41,308 nucleotides of DNA. It comes from an uncultured Lachnospiraceae bacterium (GTDB lineage: Bacteria > Bacillota > Clostridia > Lachnospirales > Lachnospiraceae). The position numbers and the translations under genes are program-made. The stretch lies in contig CAJUPJ010000020.1 in NCBI GenBank assembly GCA_910588655.1, positions 1 to 41,308 on the forward strand, in the 5' to 3' direction. Below the pieces are notes generated by a model. The model was not told the origin of the DNA. It ran no database searches and was given only the letters and a program-made list of their open reading frames with translations. Numbering within the stretch: position 1 is the stretch's first letter; each line of letters begins with the position of its first letter. Of this stretch, positions 9,337-18,002 are shown piece by piece.

Positions 9337-10698
9337 TTACTGCACATGTACAACCATTCCGTAATTTGCTGGCAGCATAAAATGCAGCCTTTTCCCTGTC
9401 AGGCTAACAGACGCCTCTGCTGCTTTTTCATCCACATCTGGTGCTTTTATTATATTAACTGCTTCTTTGGCTTCAAATGGCAGGTCAACATAAAATACTG
9501 CTGGCTTGTCATCATTATTAAGCCCTGTAATAACTGCAGAATTATCTGACATCCTTCCATATGCATACTGCCTGTTTGTAAGGAACATCTCTCTATATTC
9601 CCCTGTATAAAGCTCATCATAGTCCTTTTTAGCCTGTCCAAGCTGCATACAGAGGTTTGTTATTACATTTCCCTCATAAGCACCCTTAAAATCTTCTAAT
9701 TCAAGGCATGGCCTTAACCCCCAGTCAGAGCCACGTTCCTTCTTGCCTTCCAGGCAGAATTCTGAACCGTAATATATTGATGGTATGCCATATAATGTAT
9801 ATAAAAGAAGGGTTATATTATACATATGCTCCTTATCAGACAGTTTTGTATAAATACGTTCAACATCATGGTTATCAACAAATGTATAAAGGCGCCTTCC
9901 CCCGCACATTCCAAGCAGCCTTTTTACTGAATGGGCAATTTCAAAATAATTGTGGTCATTGTGCCCTGAATAAAGCCCTTTATGCAGCTCATAATTTGTT
10001 ACAGAATAAAGCATGTCCTCATTTGCCCATCTGCTGTAATCACCATGTATTACTTCACCAAGCAGCCAGAAGTCTTCTTTCAGCCTGTTAGTAAATATAC
10101 GCAGGTCACCCATAAAGCCAAAGTCAAGTACATCTGCTGCATCAAGCCTTATGCCGTCAATATCAAATTCTTCTGTCCAGAATTTGATAACGTCAAATAT
10201 ATAATCCTTTACCTGCTGGTTTCTCTGGTTTAACTTGACAAGGCTGTTATGCCCGCCCCAGTTATCATACGAAAAACCATCATTAAATTCGTTATTGCCC
10301 CCAAAGTTTACATTACAGAACCAGTCCCTGTACTGTGAACTTTCCCTTTTTTCTTTTAAATCCTTAAACGCAAAGAATTTCCTTCCAACATGGTTAAATA
10401 CGCCATCTACAATTACATGTATTCCTTTGCTATGGCAAAATTCCACAAACTCTTTAAAATCGTTATTAGTGCCTAAACGGCAGTCCACTTTCTTATAATC
10501 TGTAGTTTCATACCCATGTCCCACTGATTCAGATAAAGGCCCTATATAAATTGCAGTACAGCCAAGCTTGTCTGCATGGCACACCCAGTCCTTAAGTTTG
10601 CCAAAATGGCTTCCAGATACCCCTGTGTTTTCCTTTGGGCAGCCACATAACCCAAGCGGGTAAATGTGGTAAAAAACTGCTTTATTATACCATTTCAT
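9337..10698 (-). CDS. GH13 alpha-amylase family glycoside hydrolase
   Basis: The four GH13 signature regions are present in order: VDGVFNHVG, DGIRLDAADV (Asp nucleophile), LLGEVIHG (Glu acid/base) and FVDNHDVERI. A short C-terminal beta domain follows. I chose ATG 10698 (453 residues) because TGGGGA lies five bases upstream; an earlier ATG at 10752 would overlap the preceding gene. There is no signal peptide, so the enzyme is likely intracellular and acts on imported malto-oligosaccharides or stored glycogen. The exact specificity (amylase, cyclomaltodextrinase or glucosidase) is not determined. It lies 16 bases downstream of the EAL gene on the same strand. Confidence 0.9.
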   Translation of the reverse strand: MKWYNKAVFYHIYPLGLCGCPKENTGVSGSHFGKLKDWVCHADKLGCTAIYIGPLSESVGHGYETTDYKKVDCRLGTNNDFKEFVEFCHSKGIHVIVDGVFNHVGRKFFAFKDLKEKRESSQYRDWFCNVNFGGNNEFNDGFSYDNWGGHNSLVKLNQRNQQVKDYIFDVIKFWTEEFDIDGIRLDAADVLDFGFMGDLRIFTNRLKEDFWLLGEVIHGDYSRWANEDMLYSVTNYELHKGLYSGHNDHNYFEIAHSVKRLLGMCGGRRLYTFVDNHDVERIYTKLSDKEHMYNITLLLYTLYGIPSIYYGSEFCLEGKKERGSDWGLRPCLELEDFKGAYEGNVITNLCMQLGQAKKDYDELYTGEYREMFLTNRQYAYGRMSDNSAVITGLNNDDKPAVFYVDLPFEAKEAVNIIKAPDVDEKAAEASVSLTGKRLHFMLPANYGMVVHVQ

Positions 10699-10714
10699 AA
10701 TAATCCCCATTTCT

Positions 10715-12394
10715 TCAGAATACGTTTTCTTTTCCAAGATATTTTTCTTCAAATTCTGCTACAGGCACAGGCCTTGAAAAATAAAATCCTTGTATATAAT
10801 CCGGCTTTAATTCCTTTACACATTTAAAATCTTCCTCTGTTTCAACACCTTCATAACATACTTTTAAATTAAGGCTGTGTGCAAGCTCTGTAAACTGTTT
10901 AACCACCATATAATCATACTGGCTGGACTTTATCCCTCTTATAAATGCCTGGTCAATTTTAACAAGGTTAAACATCATTTCCTTTATATAACGTAAGTTA
11001 GAATAACCTGTGCCAAAATCGTCTATTGCAAGGTTTAAGCTTCTCCTATGGAATGATTCCAGTATATTCTGTATGGCATATCCTGATTCAAGCTCACCAC
11101 TTTCTGTAATTTCAAATAAAACGTTACTGCTGCTAAACCCATATTTCTCAATATATGTATCAATATCACTTATAACATTGCTTTTCTTAAGCTGTACAAA
11201 TGAAATATTTATATTTACCCTGAAGCCAGGGCATATTTCCTGCCATTTAAGGCACTGTTGCATAGCTTCTTCAATAACCCACCTGCCTACTGGTATTATA
11301 AGCCCGCTCTCTTCAAGCATCGGTATAAATATACCTGGTGAAACCATTCCAAACCTGTTATTCTTCCACCTTAAAAGCGCCTCTGCACCATATATGCAGG
11401 CTTTTTCCATATTTACAATAGGCTGGTAATAAAGCTCAAAACCTTCAAAATTATTTTCAACAGCTTTCCTTAATTCTTCCTGCATTTCAAGCTTCTGGAC
11501 ATAATCATTATAGTCATTCTGTTTATAACATACACTCATATTTTTACCACGGATTTTAGCAAGCCTTAATGCAAACTCTGCCCGCTCAATATAATTAAGC
11601 CCGAAATCGTCATCTTCTGTAAAATATACATAACCGCCTGATATTGTATAAAACAGCCTGTAGCCTTTTTCACTTATTCTTTCATCTACTGCTGCCCTTA
11701 TTCTTTTATACATCTCCTTGGCAGGGTCATTAAGGACTGAACTTATCCCTTTACAGAAAACCATGATTTCATCACCGCTCATACGGTAAACTTCCGCCAT
11801 ATTTCCTACTGCTTTTGTAACACATTTTGCAAGTCCTTTTAACGTAGTATTCCCTACTTCTTTGCCATATCTCTCATTAATATCTTTAAAGTTATCTATA
11901 CCTATAAGCAGCAGAAATCCTTTTGAAGCAAACCTGTCCATATTAAGGATATTCTGTCTCAGCCTTACTTCACGGTAAAGCCCTGTTATACTGTCAATCT
12001 TGTTCTTCCTGCCAAGTTCTGATATCCTTCCTACAAGGTAATGTGCCTCTCCCTGGCTGTTATATATAACCTGTCCGCGGCAGCTTATCCATACAGGGTT
12101 GCCATTTTTATTAAGCCATTTATATTCCAGGTCATGTTCACTAATTTTGCCTTCCTTAATCATTTCAAGGTTATTTGCAAGCATAGCCCTGTCCTCTGGA
12201 TGGACAGCCTTATTTATTATCTCAGATGCATTATAAAAATCGGCACATGGTATATTAAATACTTCAACACTGCGTTCAGTAATATTATAATGGTCTTCTA
12301 TAAAATCTAATATAAATAAATAATCGTCTGTACATTTTGAAAGTATCTTAAACACATTATTAAATTGTTCAAACTTGTTTAAACTTTCTCCCAT
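10715..12394 (-). CDS. PAS-GGDEF-EAL protein, probable cyclic-di-GMP phosphodiesterase
   Basis: This 559-residue soluble protein has a PAS-type sensor (about 20-130, ending in the PAC-like WISCRGQVIYNSQGEAHYLVG), a GGDEF domain (about 135-295) and an EAL domain (about 305-555). The GGDEF signature reads SGDEI, so diguanylate cyclase activity is doubtful. The EAL domain keeps its key residues: EALLRW, the FEITES glutamate, DDFGTGYS, KIDQAFI, EGVETEED and QGFYFSRP. The likely role is c-di-GMP hydrolysis controlled by the PAS domain, possibly with GTP binding at the degenerate GGDEF. No membrane segment is seen. Confidence 0.88.
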   Translation of the reverse strand: MGESLNKFEQFNNVFKILSKCTDDYLFILDFIEDHYNITERSVEVFNIPCADFYNASEIINKAVHPEDRAMLANNLEMIKEGKISEHDLEYKWLNKNGNPVWISCRGQVIYNSQGEAHYLVGRISELGRKNKIDSITGLYREVRLRQNILNMDRFASKGFLLLIGIDNFKDINERYGKEVGNTTLKGLAKCVTKAVGNMAEVYRMSGDEIMVFCKGISSVLNDPAKEMYKRIRAAVDERISEKGYRLFYTISGGYVYFTEDDDFGLNYIERAEFALRLAKIRGKNMSVCYKQNDYNDYVQKLEMQEELRKAVENNFEGFELYYQPIVNMEKACIYGAEALLRWKNNRFGMVSPGIFIPMLEESGLIIPVGRWVIEEAMQQCLKWQEICPGFRVNINISFVQLKKSNVISDIDTYIEKYGFSSSNVLFEITESGELESGYAIQNILESFHRRSLNLAIDDFGTGYSNLRYIKEMMFNLVKIDQAFIRGIKSSQYDYMVVKQFTELAHSLNLKVCYEGVETEEDFKCVKELKPDYIQGFYFSRPVPVAEFEEKYLGKENVF

Positions 12395-12412
12395 AATGTA
12401 TCCCCTTTCCTG

Positions 12413-13279
12413 TCAATAGGCACTGTTGCCCTTTTCAAACCTATATTTTTCCTTACACCTAATTATATAATAACGTAAGCCAAATGCCAACATAATTATT
12501 GATATTAATATACAAATTAAAAATAAAAATGCCATAACTGGAGAGTCACCACCAAAAACAGACTGTATAATATACGTAGTTGAATTAAATACCATATGGA
12601 CTGCTATAGAGCAAAGTATACTTCCTGTTGCATAAACTACCATACCAAGTACCATTCCCAGAAGAAATGCATATATGCCTTGTACCAGGTTCATATGGTA
12701 TATTCCAAAAAACATTGCCTGTATTGCATTGGCTGTCCAGAACGGGAAAGCAAGGTGCATCCTGTCAAATATTGCACCCCGGAATATTATTTCTTCTGAT
12801 ACAGGCCCTATTACAAGTACATAGGCAAATGTAAGCAGTCCGCCGCTGCTGTCAAAGTTAGACATAAGTTCATTATATTTGTTAAATGAAGAAGGAAATA
12901 AATTTATAACCATTGATAAAAATACTGTAAGCGTGACACATGCCCCAAACCCGGTAGCCGCCATCCCTGCTATATTGGCAGGTGTAAAAACTTTTTTATA
13001 ATCCATGCCTTTTACCCGCCAGCTTGAACGCAGGTACAATATAAGACACCATATCATTGACAGGGAAGCACTAATTGCAGATATCCACATAAGGCTTGCC
13101 GTATCCATAAATGCCGTCTGTGTAACACTTTCAAGCACGGCTGCATATGATGCCCCGGAAAATACTTTAAAAAAAATACTGCCAAATATATAAATAAAAG
13201 ATGCAAAAACCTGCATCAGTATAATACCCCCGAATATAAGAAGCACTTTAATAAAACAGCTGGTTCTTAACTTAGCCAT
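12413..13279 (-). CDS. CPBP (CAAX/Abi) family intramembrane metalloprotease
   Basis: This 288-residue polytopic membrane protein has about eight hydrophobic segments. The three conserved elements of the CPBP/Abi family are present: SEEIIFRG (EExxxR), FFGIYH (FxxxH) and HMVFN (HxxxN). Family members are intramembrane proteases or related proteins involved in peptide maturation, bacteriocin self-immunity or signalling; the substrate cannot be inferred. It follows ftsZ on the same strand, separated by a hairpin, and lies 18 bases before the EAL gene, so these may be co-transcribed. Confidence 0.85.
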   Translation of the reverse strand: MAKLRTSCFIKVLLIFGGIILMQVFASFIYIFGSIFFKVFSGASYAAVLESVTQTAFMDTASLMWISAISASLSMIWCLILYLRSSWRVKGMDYKKVFTPANIAGMAATGFGACVTLTVFLSMVINLFPSSFNKYNELMSNFDSSGGLLTFAYVLVIGPVSEEIIFRGAIFDRMHLAFPFWTANAIQAMFFGIYHMNLVQGIYAFLLGMVLGMVVYATGSILCSIAVHMVFNSTTYIIQSVFGGDSPVMAFLFLICILISIIMLAFGLRYYIIRCKEKYRFEKGNSAY

Positions 13280-13301
13280 ATATACCCCCTTTTAACATTC
13301 A

Positions 13302-13338
13302 AGTCCGGACTTACCCTGTCAAACCTTAAGCCCGGACT
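13302..13338 (-). terminator. Stem-loop after ftsZ
   Basis: AGTCCGGACTT (13302-13312) pairs with AAGCCCGGACT (13328-13338) over 11 positions, one of them a G-U pair when read as minus-strand RNA, with a 15-base loop. It lies 67 bases past the ftsZ stop. Only a weak T-rich stretch follows, so termination may be partial before the CPBP protease gene. Confidence 0.5.
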
Positions 13339-13405
13339 ATTAATTAACTTATAATATGTAATCATTTTCATATTTACACCAAATAAGCCTGAAGTAACTC
13401 CATAC

Positions 13406-14575
13406 TTATTTCTTTCTTTGCAAAAACTCAGGTATTTTTATCCCTCCATCGTCCGCCTGCCTGTTATATGACGGATATACTGGTGTTGGTATTTTTACCA
13501 TTCCAGGGTCTGTACCTGTATCCTGCTTCATCGCATCTGGCTGTACCTGCTCTCCCCTTGACATTCCAGATTTAGCTGTACCTGGCTTCATAAACGGGGT
13601 TTTCGGCTGCGCCTGCTGTTTATTTTCTGTTTCCAGCCCTGTAGCAATAACTGTTATCTGTACAAAATCTGTACTTGAATTATCACTTACACCAAAGATT
13701 ATATTGCTGTTCTCCCCTGTAAGGTCTTCAACAAAAGAGGCTGCTTCGCTTGCTTCCTGGAGACCTACATCACTTCCTGAAATATTTACAATAACATGAG
13801 ATGCACCTTCAATCGTTGTTTCAAGCAATGGGCTTGAAATAGCCTGCTTAACAGCGTCAAGGCATTTATTATCGCCGCTTCCCACACCAATTCCTATATG
13901 CGCTATTCCTTTATCTTTCATAACAGTACGTACATCAGCAAAGTCAAGGTTTATAAGCCCTGGCACATTAATAAGGTCTGTAATTCCCTGTACACCCTGT
14001 TGTAACACTTCATCTGCTTTCTTAAGGGCATCTGGCATTGAAGTACGTCTGTCAACTATCTCTAAAAGCTTATCATTAGGGATTACAATAAGGGTATCCA
14101 CATTATTCTTAAGCTGTTCAATTCCTGAAAGGGCATTGTTCATACGGCTTCTTGCTTCAAACCGGAAAGGCTTTGTTACAATGCCTACAGTAAGTATGCC
14201 AAGCTCCTTGGATATTTCTGCAACAATAGGCGCTGCACCTGTTCCTGTGCCGCCTCCCATGCCACATGTCACAAATACCATATCAGACCCTTTGACTATC
14301 TCTGTAATCTCTTCCCTGTTCTCTTCTGCGGCTGCTTTGCCAACCTCTGGGTCTGCACCTGCACCAAGACCCTTTGTAAGTTTCTCCCCTACCTGGAGGC
14401 AGACAGGGGCTTTACAATTCAGAAGATGCTGTTTGTCTGTATTAATGCAGACAAATTCCACACCTTGTATCCCTTCCTCTATCATACGGTTGACAGCATT
14501 ATTTCCACCACCGCCAACACCAATAACCAAAATTTTTGCGGCCAAATCTGCCTCGTTTGTTTTTATCTCTAACAA
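13406..14575 (-). CDS. ftsZ: Cell division protein FtsZ
   Basis: FtsZ is the tubulin-like GTPase that forms the division ring. The nucleotide-binding motifs are present: VIGVGGGGNNAVNRM and the tubulin signature MGGGTGTGA. So are the synergy T7-loop region (NLDFADVRTVM) and a C-terminal partner-binding peptide (IKIPEFLQRKK) after a proline/glutamine-rich linker. I place the start at TTG 14575, preceded by GGAGGAG, which gives MLEIKTNEAD as in relatives. The ATG at 14596 would place the Shine-Dalgarno sequence inside the coding region. A dedicated promoter lies about 50 bases upstream. No ftsA is found beside it, as is usual in Clostridia. Confidence 0.96.
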   Translation of the reverse strand: MLEIKTNEADLAAKILVIGVGGGGNNAVNRMIEEGIQGVEFVCINTDKQHLLNCKAPVCLQVGEKLTKGLGAGADPEVGKAAAEENREEITEIVKGSDMVFVTCGMGGGTGTGAAPIVAEISKELGILTVGIVTKPFRFEARSRMNNALSGIEQLKNNVDTLIVIPNDKLLEIVDRRTSMPDALKKADEVLQQGVQGITDLINVPGLINLDFADVRTVMKDKGIAHIGIGVGSGDNKCLDAVKQAISSPLLETTIEGASHVIVNISGSDVGLQEASEAASFVEDLTGENSNIIFGVSDNSSTDFVQITVIATGLETENKQQAQPKTPFMKPGTAKSGMSRGEQVQPDAMKQDTGTDPGMVKIPTPVYPSYNRQADDGGIKIPEFLQRKK

Positions 14576-14621
14576 CGTTGCTCCTCCTTCAATCATGCAA
14601 TCTCATATTTCCCTAACATAT

Positions 14622-14650
14622 ATAATACTAATTCATTAGAAAATAATCAA
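14622..14650 (-). promoter_or_regulatory. Promoter of ftsZ
   Basis: On the minus strand, a -35 TTGATT (14650-14645) and a -10 TATTAT (14627-14622) are separated by exactly 17 bases. This is a good housekeeping sigma pattern in the gap between divIB and ftsZ, allowing ftsZ to be expressed apart from the long upstream operon. Confidence 0.65.
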
Positions 14651-14673
14651 GAGAATGTTTGTTTTTTTTAATC

Positions 14674-15378
14674 TTAGTTCTGTTTCAACACAATCTTGTC
14701 ACCAGTTTTGTAATTTTCCATATCAATAGTACCACTAAGCTTCTTTTTCCCTGTTGTCCCAAGAACTTCTGACAGTGCTGCAAACTGGTCGTTATACAGC
14801 TTCTTTTCACCAAGATGTACCTGTACATTGCCAGAATACACTGTTATGTCGCCATCATTAATATGTATCCTTTTAACACTTGTTTTATAATGGCTTATAA
14901 GCTGTGATACATTCATAATTGCATCAAACAGTGTTTCATCCTCTACTTTGAACTTTTCGCCAATGGAGAAATCACCAAATTTAATGCCTGTAACTACAGG
15001 GACATCCTGCCTGCGTCTTGGAAGACTTTCTAGAACCCTGCCTTCTTTGTCAAAATACACATACTGTCCCATGTATTTAATACACCCGCTTACAGTCTTG
15101 TCATATACATACAATATAACTGTGTTGCGGTCTTCATAATATATATCTATATCTTCAACAAACGGAAGCTGGCCTGTTTTGAAAAATTTATCGTATAACC
15201 TTAGTATAAGACCATTATCCAGAAACTTCCATGTAAATACAGAAGCTTTTATTTCTTCCTCTGTATAAATCTTTGTTCCTTCTACTTTAATTGTATCTAT
15301 ATGGAATGCGAAATAAAGCACACATACCAGTAAAGATAATATAATAACTGTGGATAATACTTTTTTTAAACGCCGCAT
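14674..15378 (-). CDS. divIB: Cell division protein FtsQ/DivIB
   Basis: This 234-residue single-pass protein has a short basic cytoplasmic tail, a membrane segment (about residues 8-28) and a POTRA-type domain (FHIDTIKVEGTKIYTEEEIKAS). It ends in a beta domain of the FtsQ type (VPVVTGIKFGDFSIGEKF, HINDGDITVYSGN). FtsQ/DivIB bridges FtsL/DivIC and the septal synthase in the divisome. It follows ftsW by 19 bases. Sequence conservation is low, as normal for this family, and gene order supports the call. Confidence 0.85.
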   Translation of the reverse strand: MRRLKKVLSTVIILSLLVCVLYFAFHIDTIKVEGTKIYTEEEIKASVFTWKFLDNGLILRLYDKFFKTGQLPFVEDIDIYYEDRNTVILYVYDKTVSGCIKYMGQYVYFDKEGRVLESLPRRRQDVPVVTGIKFGDFSIGEKFKVEDETLFDAIMNVSQLISHYKTSVKRIHINDGDITVYSGNVQVHLGEKKLYNDQFAALSEVLGTTGKKKLSGTIDMENYKTGDKIVLKQN

Positions 15379-15397
15379 TACTAATCCTTCTGTAGTA

Positions 15398-16543
15398 TTA
15401 CTTCTGTTTTATCTGCCTTGAAACACCAAGCACAAGCCCCATTTCTGCCATCATTATCATTTCAGATGTACCGCCATAGCTTATAAACGGAAGCGGTATG
15501 CCTGTTGATGGTATGGAGTTGGTTACTACTGCAATATTTATTACAACCTGTATTGCAAGCTGCACCATTACCCCCACACAAAGCATTGTGCCAAATATAT
15601 CAGGTGCATGGCAGGCTATCACCACTATACGCCAGAATAACATAAGAAATGCAATTATTACAAGTGCTGCACCAACTATGCCAAGTTCTTCACATATTAC
15701 TGTGAATATCATGTCATTATATGCTTCCGGGATAAATCCAAGCTTCTGCATACTCTGCCCAAGCCCTTTCCCAAAAAGCCCCCCGGATGCAATGGCGTAA
15801 AGCCCCTGTTTTATCTGCTGTGCATCAGGATGTGTTTCAACGTTAAGCCATATCTGTATACGTTTCATCCTGAACGGGTCACCAAACATTATGTAAAGCA
15901 CTACTGCCGCCACCAGAAGGAGGACACACACTATAAAGTACCCTTTCTTATTGCTTGCTATAAAGCACATGCCTACTGATATGCCCCCTACTATTATTGC
16001 AGAACTTAAATTTTCTTTTGCAATAAGCATAACCAGCGGCATCATATATGCCATAACACACAGAAAGCCCATAAAGCTGTCAAGCGCTTTCCTGTTTTTG
16101 TATACTGCATATGAAATAAACAATATAGCAGCTATCTTGCTTATTTCTGAAGGCTGGAACTGTAACGGGCCAATTTTAATCCACCTCTTTGCACCATTAT
16201 ATTCCTCGCCTATAAATAATACTGCAACCTGCAGTGCAAGTGCTGCCAGGTACACAATATGTGTAAGGGACAGTGAATACCTTTTGCCTGTTATTTTCTG
16301 TATAAATATCTGGTAATCAACTTTGGAAATAATAATCATAAGTACAAAGCCAATTCCAAGCCCCTGTAACTGCGACTTGACAAAACGGTATGGCTGGTTA
16401 AATATCGAAGCCCTGTAGTAACCAGCGCTATATATCATCAGTACACCAAATAATGCTATGCAGGCTGTCATAAAAAGCAGCATATAGTCATACTGTGTAA
16501 ACGGTTTTACAAAACTCTTCTTCTGTCTGGCTGTACTGGGCAT
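15398..16543 (-). CDS. ftsW: FtsW/SpoVE-type SEDS peptidoglycan glycosyltransferase
   Basis: This SEDS-family polytopic membrane protein polymerises lipid II together with a class B PBP. Around ten hydrophobic segments are visible, with the family signatures LQFQPSEISKIAAI, the FGKGLGQSMQK loop, a PEAYNDMIFTVICEELG segment (catalytic-loop region) and GIPLPFISYGGTSEMI near the C-terminus. The start at ATG 16543 has GGGGGA nine bases upstream; an ATG further upstream at 16576 has none. The dcw position between murD and divIB fits both FtsW and SpoVE; relatives often have one gene for both jobs. Confidence 0.92.
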   Translation of the reverse strand: MPSTARQKKSFVKPFTQYDYMLLFMTACIALFGVLMIYSAGYYRASIFNQPYRFVKSQLQGLGIGFVLMIIISKVDYQIFIQKITGKRYSLSLTHIVYLAALALQVAVLFIGEEYNGAKRWIKIGPLQFQPSEISKIAAILFISYAVYKNRKALDSFMGFLCVMAYMMPLVMLIAKENLSSAIIVGGISVGMCFIASNKKGYFIVCVLLLVAAVVLYIMFGDPFRMKRIQIWLNVETHPDAQQIKQGLYAIASGGLFGKGLGQSMQKLGFIPEAYNDMIFTVICEELGIVGAALVIIAFLMLFWRIVVIACHAPDIFGTMLCVGVMVQLAIQVVINIAVVTNSIPSTGIPLPFISYGGTSEMIMMAEMGLVLGVSRQIKQK

Positions 16544-16576
16544 CCTGCTAATTCCCCCTTCCATATGGTATAGCAT

Positions 16577-17953
16577 TTATTCCTGCCGTTTTGCAGGCAG
16601 TCTGTTCACATATTCCTTGAATTTCCTGCCCCTTTCTTCATAGTTTTTAAACATGCCCCAGCTTGCACAGGCAGGGGATAAAAGTACTGCCTCCCCCTCT
16701 TCTGCTTCGCTGCTGCTGATTTTTACAGCTTCTTCCAGGGAAGATGCTTTTATTATATTTTTAAACCCTGCTTCAAGGGCAGCAGCAGCAATTTTATCTG
16801 CTGTTGCTCCTATAAGCACAAGGCATTTTACCTTATCACCAAATGAAGCAATCCATTCATCATAAGATGCCTGTTTATCATACCCGCCGCCTATAACAAC
16901 AGTTTTAGTTACCATAGCCTCTACTGCCTTTATAGCAGCGTCAGGGTTAGTCCCTTTTGAATCATTATAGTACTTTACCCCGTCTGCTTCACGTACAAAT
17001 TCAATGCGGTGCTCTACTGCATTAAATTCTTTTATTGCTTTCCTTATGCAGTCCATTGGCACACCAGCATGTATTGCAAGGGCGGCAGCAGCCATAACAT
17101 TTTCATAATTATGTTTTCCAAGAAGCTTCATGTCATGGATGGAACATATCTTAATACGCTCCCTGTCCCTGCCACAATATATTATATCCCCGTCTTCAAG
17201 CCATATCCCCTGTTCTAATATATGCCCGCTGCTGAACCAAAATACATCGGCATTGATGCTGCCTGCAATTTTTCTTAAATAACTGTCTTCATAATTAAGT
17301 ACACATATACTGCCTGGTTTCTGGTTCTTAGCAATACATGCCTTTGTATTAACATAACATTCCATTGTATGATGCCTGTCTAAGTGGTCTGGCGTAATAT
17401 TAAGTATTGCACTTGCCTCTGGCTTGAATGTATGGATTGTTTCTAACTGGAAACTGCTAATCTCTGCAACCACAACGGAATCTTCTGTCATATCTGCTGC
17501 ATATTCTGTATATGGAAGCCCAATATTGCCAACAACATACACATCATCAAAGTATGTTTTCATTATCTCCCCAGCCAGTGCTGTTGTAGTAGTTTTGCCA
17601 TTAGTACCTGTTATTGCAAATACTTTTCCTTTGCCACAGGCATATGCAAGCTCCACTTCCCCCCATACAGGCTTTCCTTTCTCTTCCAGTTTAAGGACAA
17701 GCGGTGAGTCCACTGGTACTCCAGGGCTTATAACTGCAATATCAATACTGTCTGTTATGTCCTCCCCTGGTTCTCCTGTTACCAGCTGGAAATCCAGTCC
17801 TTCCGGAAACCTGGAAAGAATTTCCTCCCTGGATAAACTGCTGTTGCCCTCAAGCACAATAACAGCAGCACCCGTCTTTAAAAGAAGTGTGGTTGCGGCA
17901 ACACCGCTTTTACCTGTACCAACAACTAAAAATGTTTTGCCATTAAACTGCAT
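16577..17953 (-). CDS. murD: UDP-N-acetylmuramoylalanine-D-glutamate ligase MurD
   Basis: MurD adds D-glutamate to UDP-MurNAc-L-Ala in cytoplasmic peptidoglycan precursor synthesis. It shows the N-terminal dinucleotide-like VVGTGKSGVAA, the Mur-ligase ATP loop ITGTNGKTTTTAL, ILNITPDHLDRH, HRIEFV, YNDSKGTNPDAA and a C-terminal LLSPACASWGMFKNYEERG. ATG 17953 has GAGGA five bases upstream and is preferred over the ATG four codons earlier. It is about 458 residues, normal for the family. It lies between mraY and ftsW. Confidence 0.96.
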   Translation of the reverse strand: MQFNGKTFLVVGTGKSGVAATTLLLKTGAAVIVLEGNSSLSREEILSRFPEGLDFQLVTGEPGEDITDSIDIAVISPGVPVDSPLVLKLEEKGKPVWGEVELAYACGKGKVFAITGTNGKTTTTALAGEIMKTYFDDVYVVGNIGLPYTEYAADMTEDSVVVAEISSFQLETIHTFKPEASAILNITPDHLDRHHTMECYVNTKACIAKNQKPGSICVLNYEDSYLRKIAGSINADVFWFSSGHILEQGIWLEDGDIIYCGRDRERIKICSIHDMKLLGKHNYENVMAAAALAIHAGVPMDCIRKAIKEFNAVEHRIEFVREADGVKYYNDSKGTNPDAAIKAVEAMVTKTVVIGGGYDKQASYDEWIASFGDKVKCLVLIGATADKIAAAALEAGFKNIIKASSLEEAVKISSSEAEEGEAVLLSPACASWGMFKNYEERGRKFKEYVNRLPAKRQE

Positions 17954-18002
17954 ATTATTCCTCATTCCTTTTTATTATGCTGCCAGCCTTTCTTTACCTG
18001 GT

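Noticed and set aside
9708..10091. Long open frame on the + strand opposite the GH13 gene
   Set aside because: It is a shadow of the amylase-family gene, without a start signal and with an unusual composition.
14136..14639. Long + strand frame opposite ftsZ
   Set aside because: Antisense shadow of a highly conserved gene; no ribosome binding site or recognisable domain.
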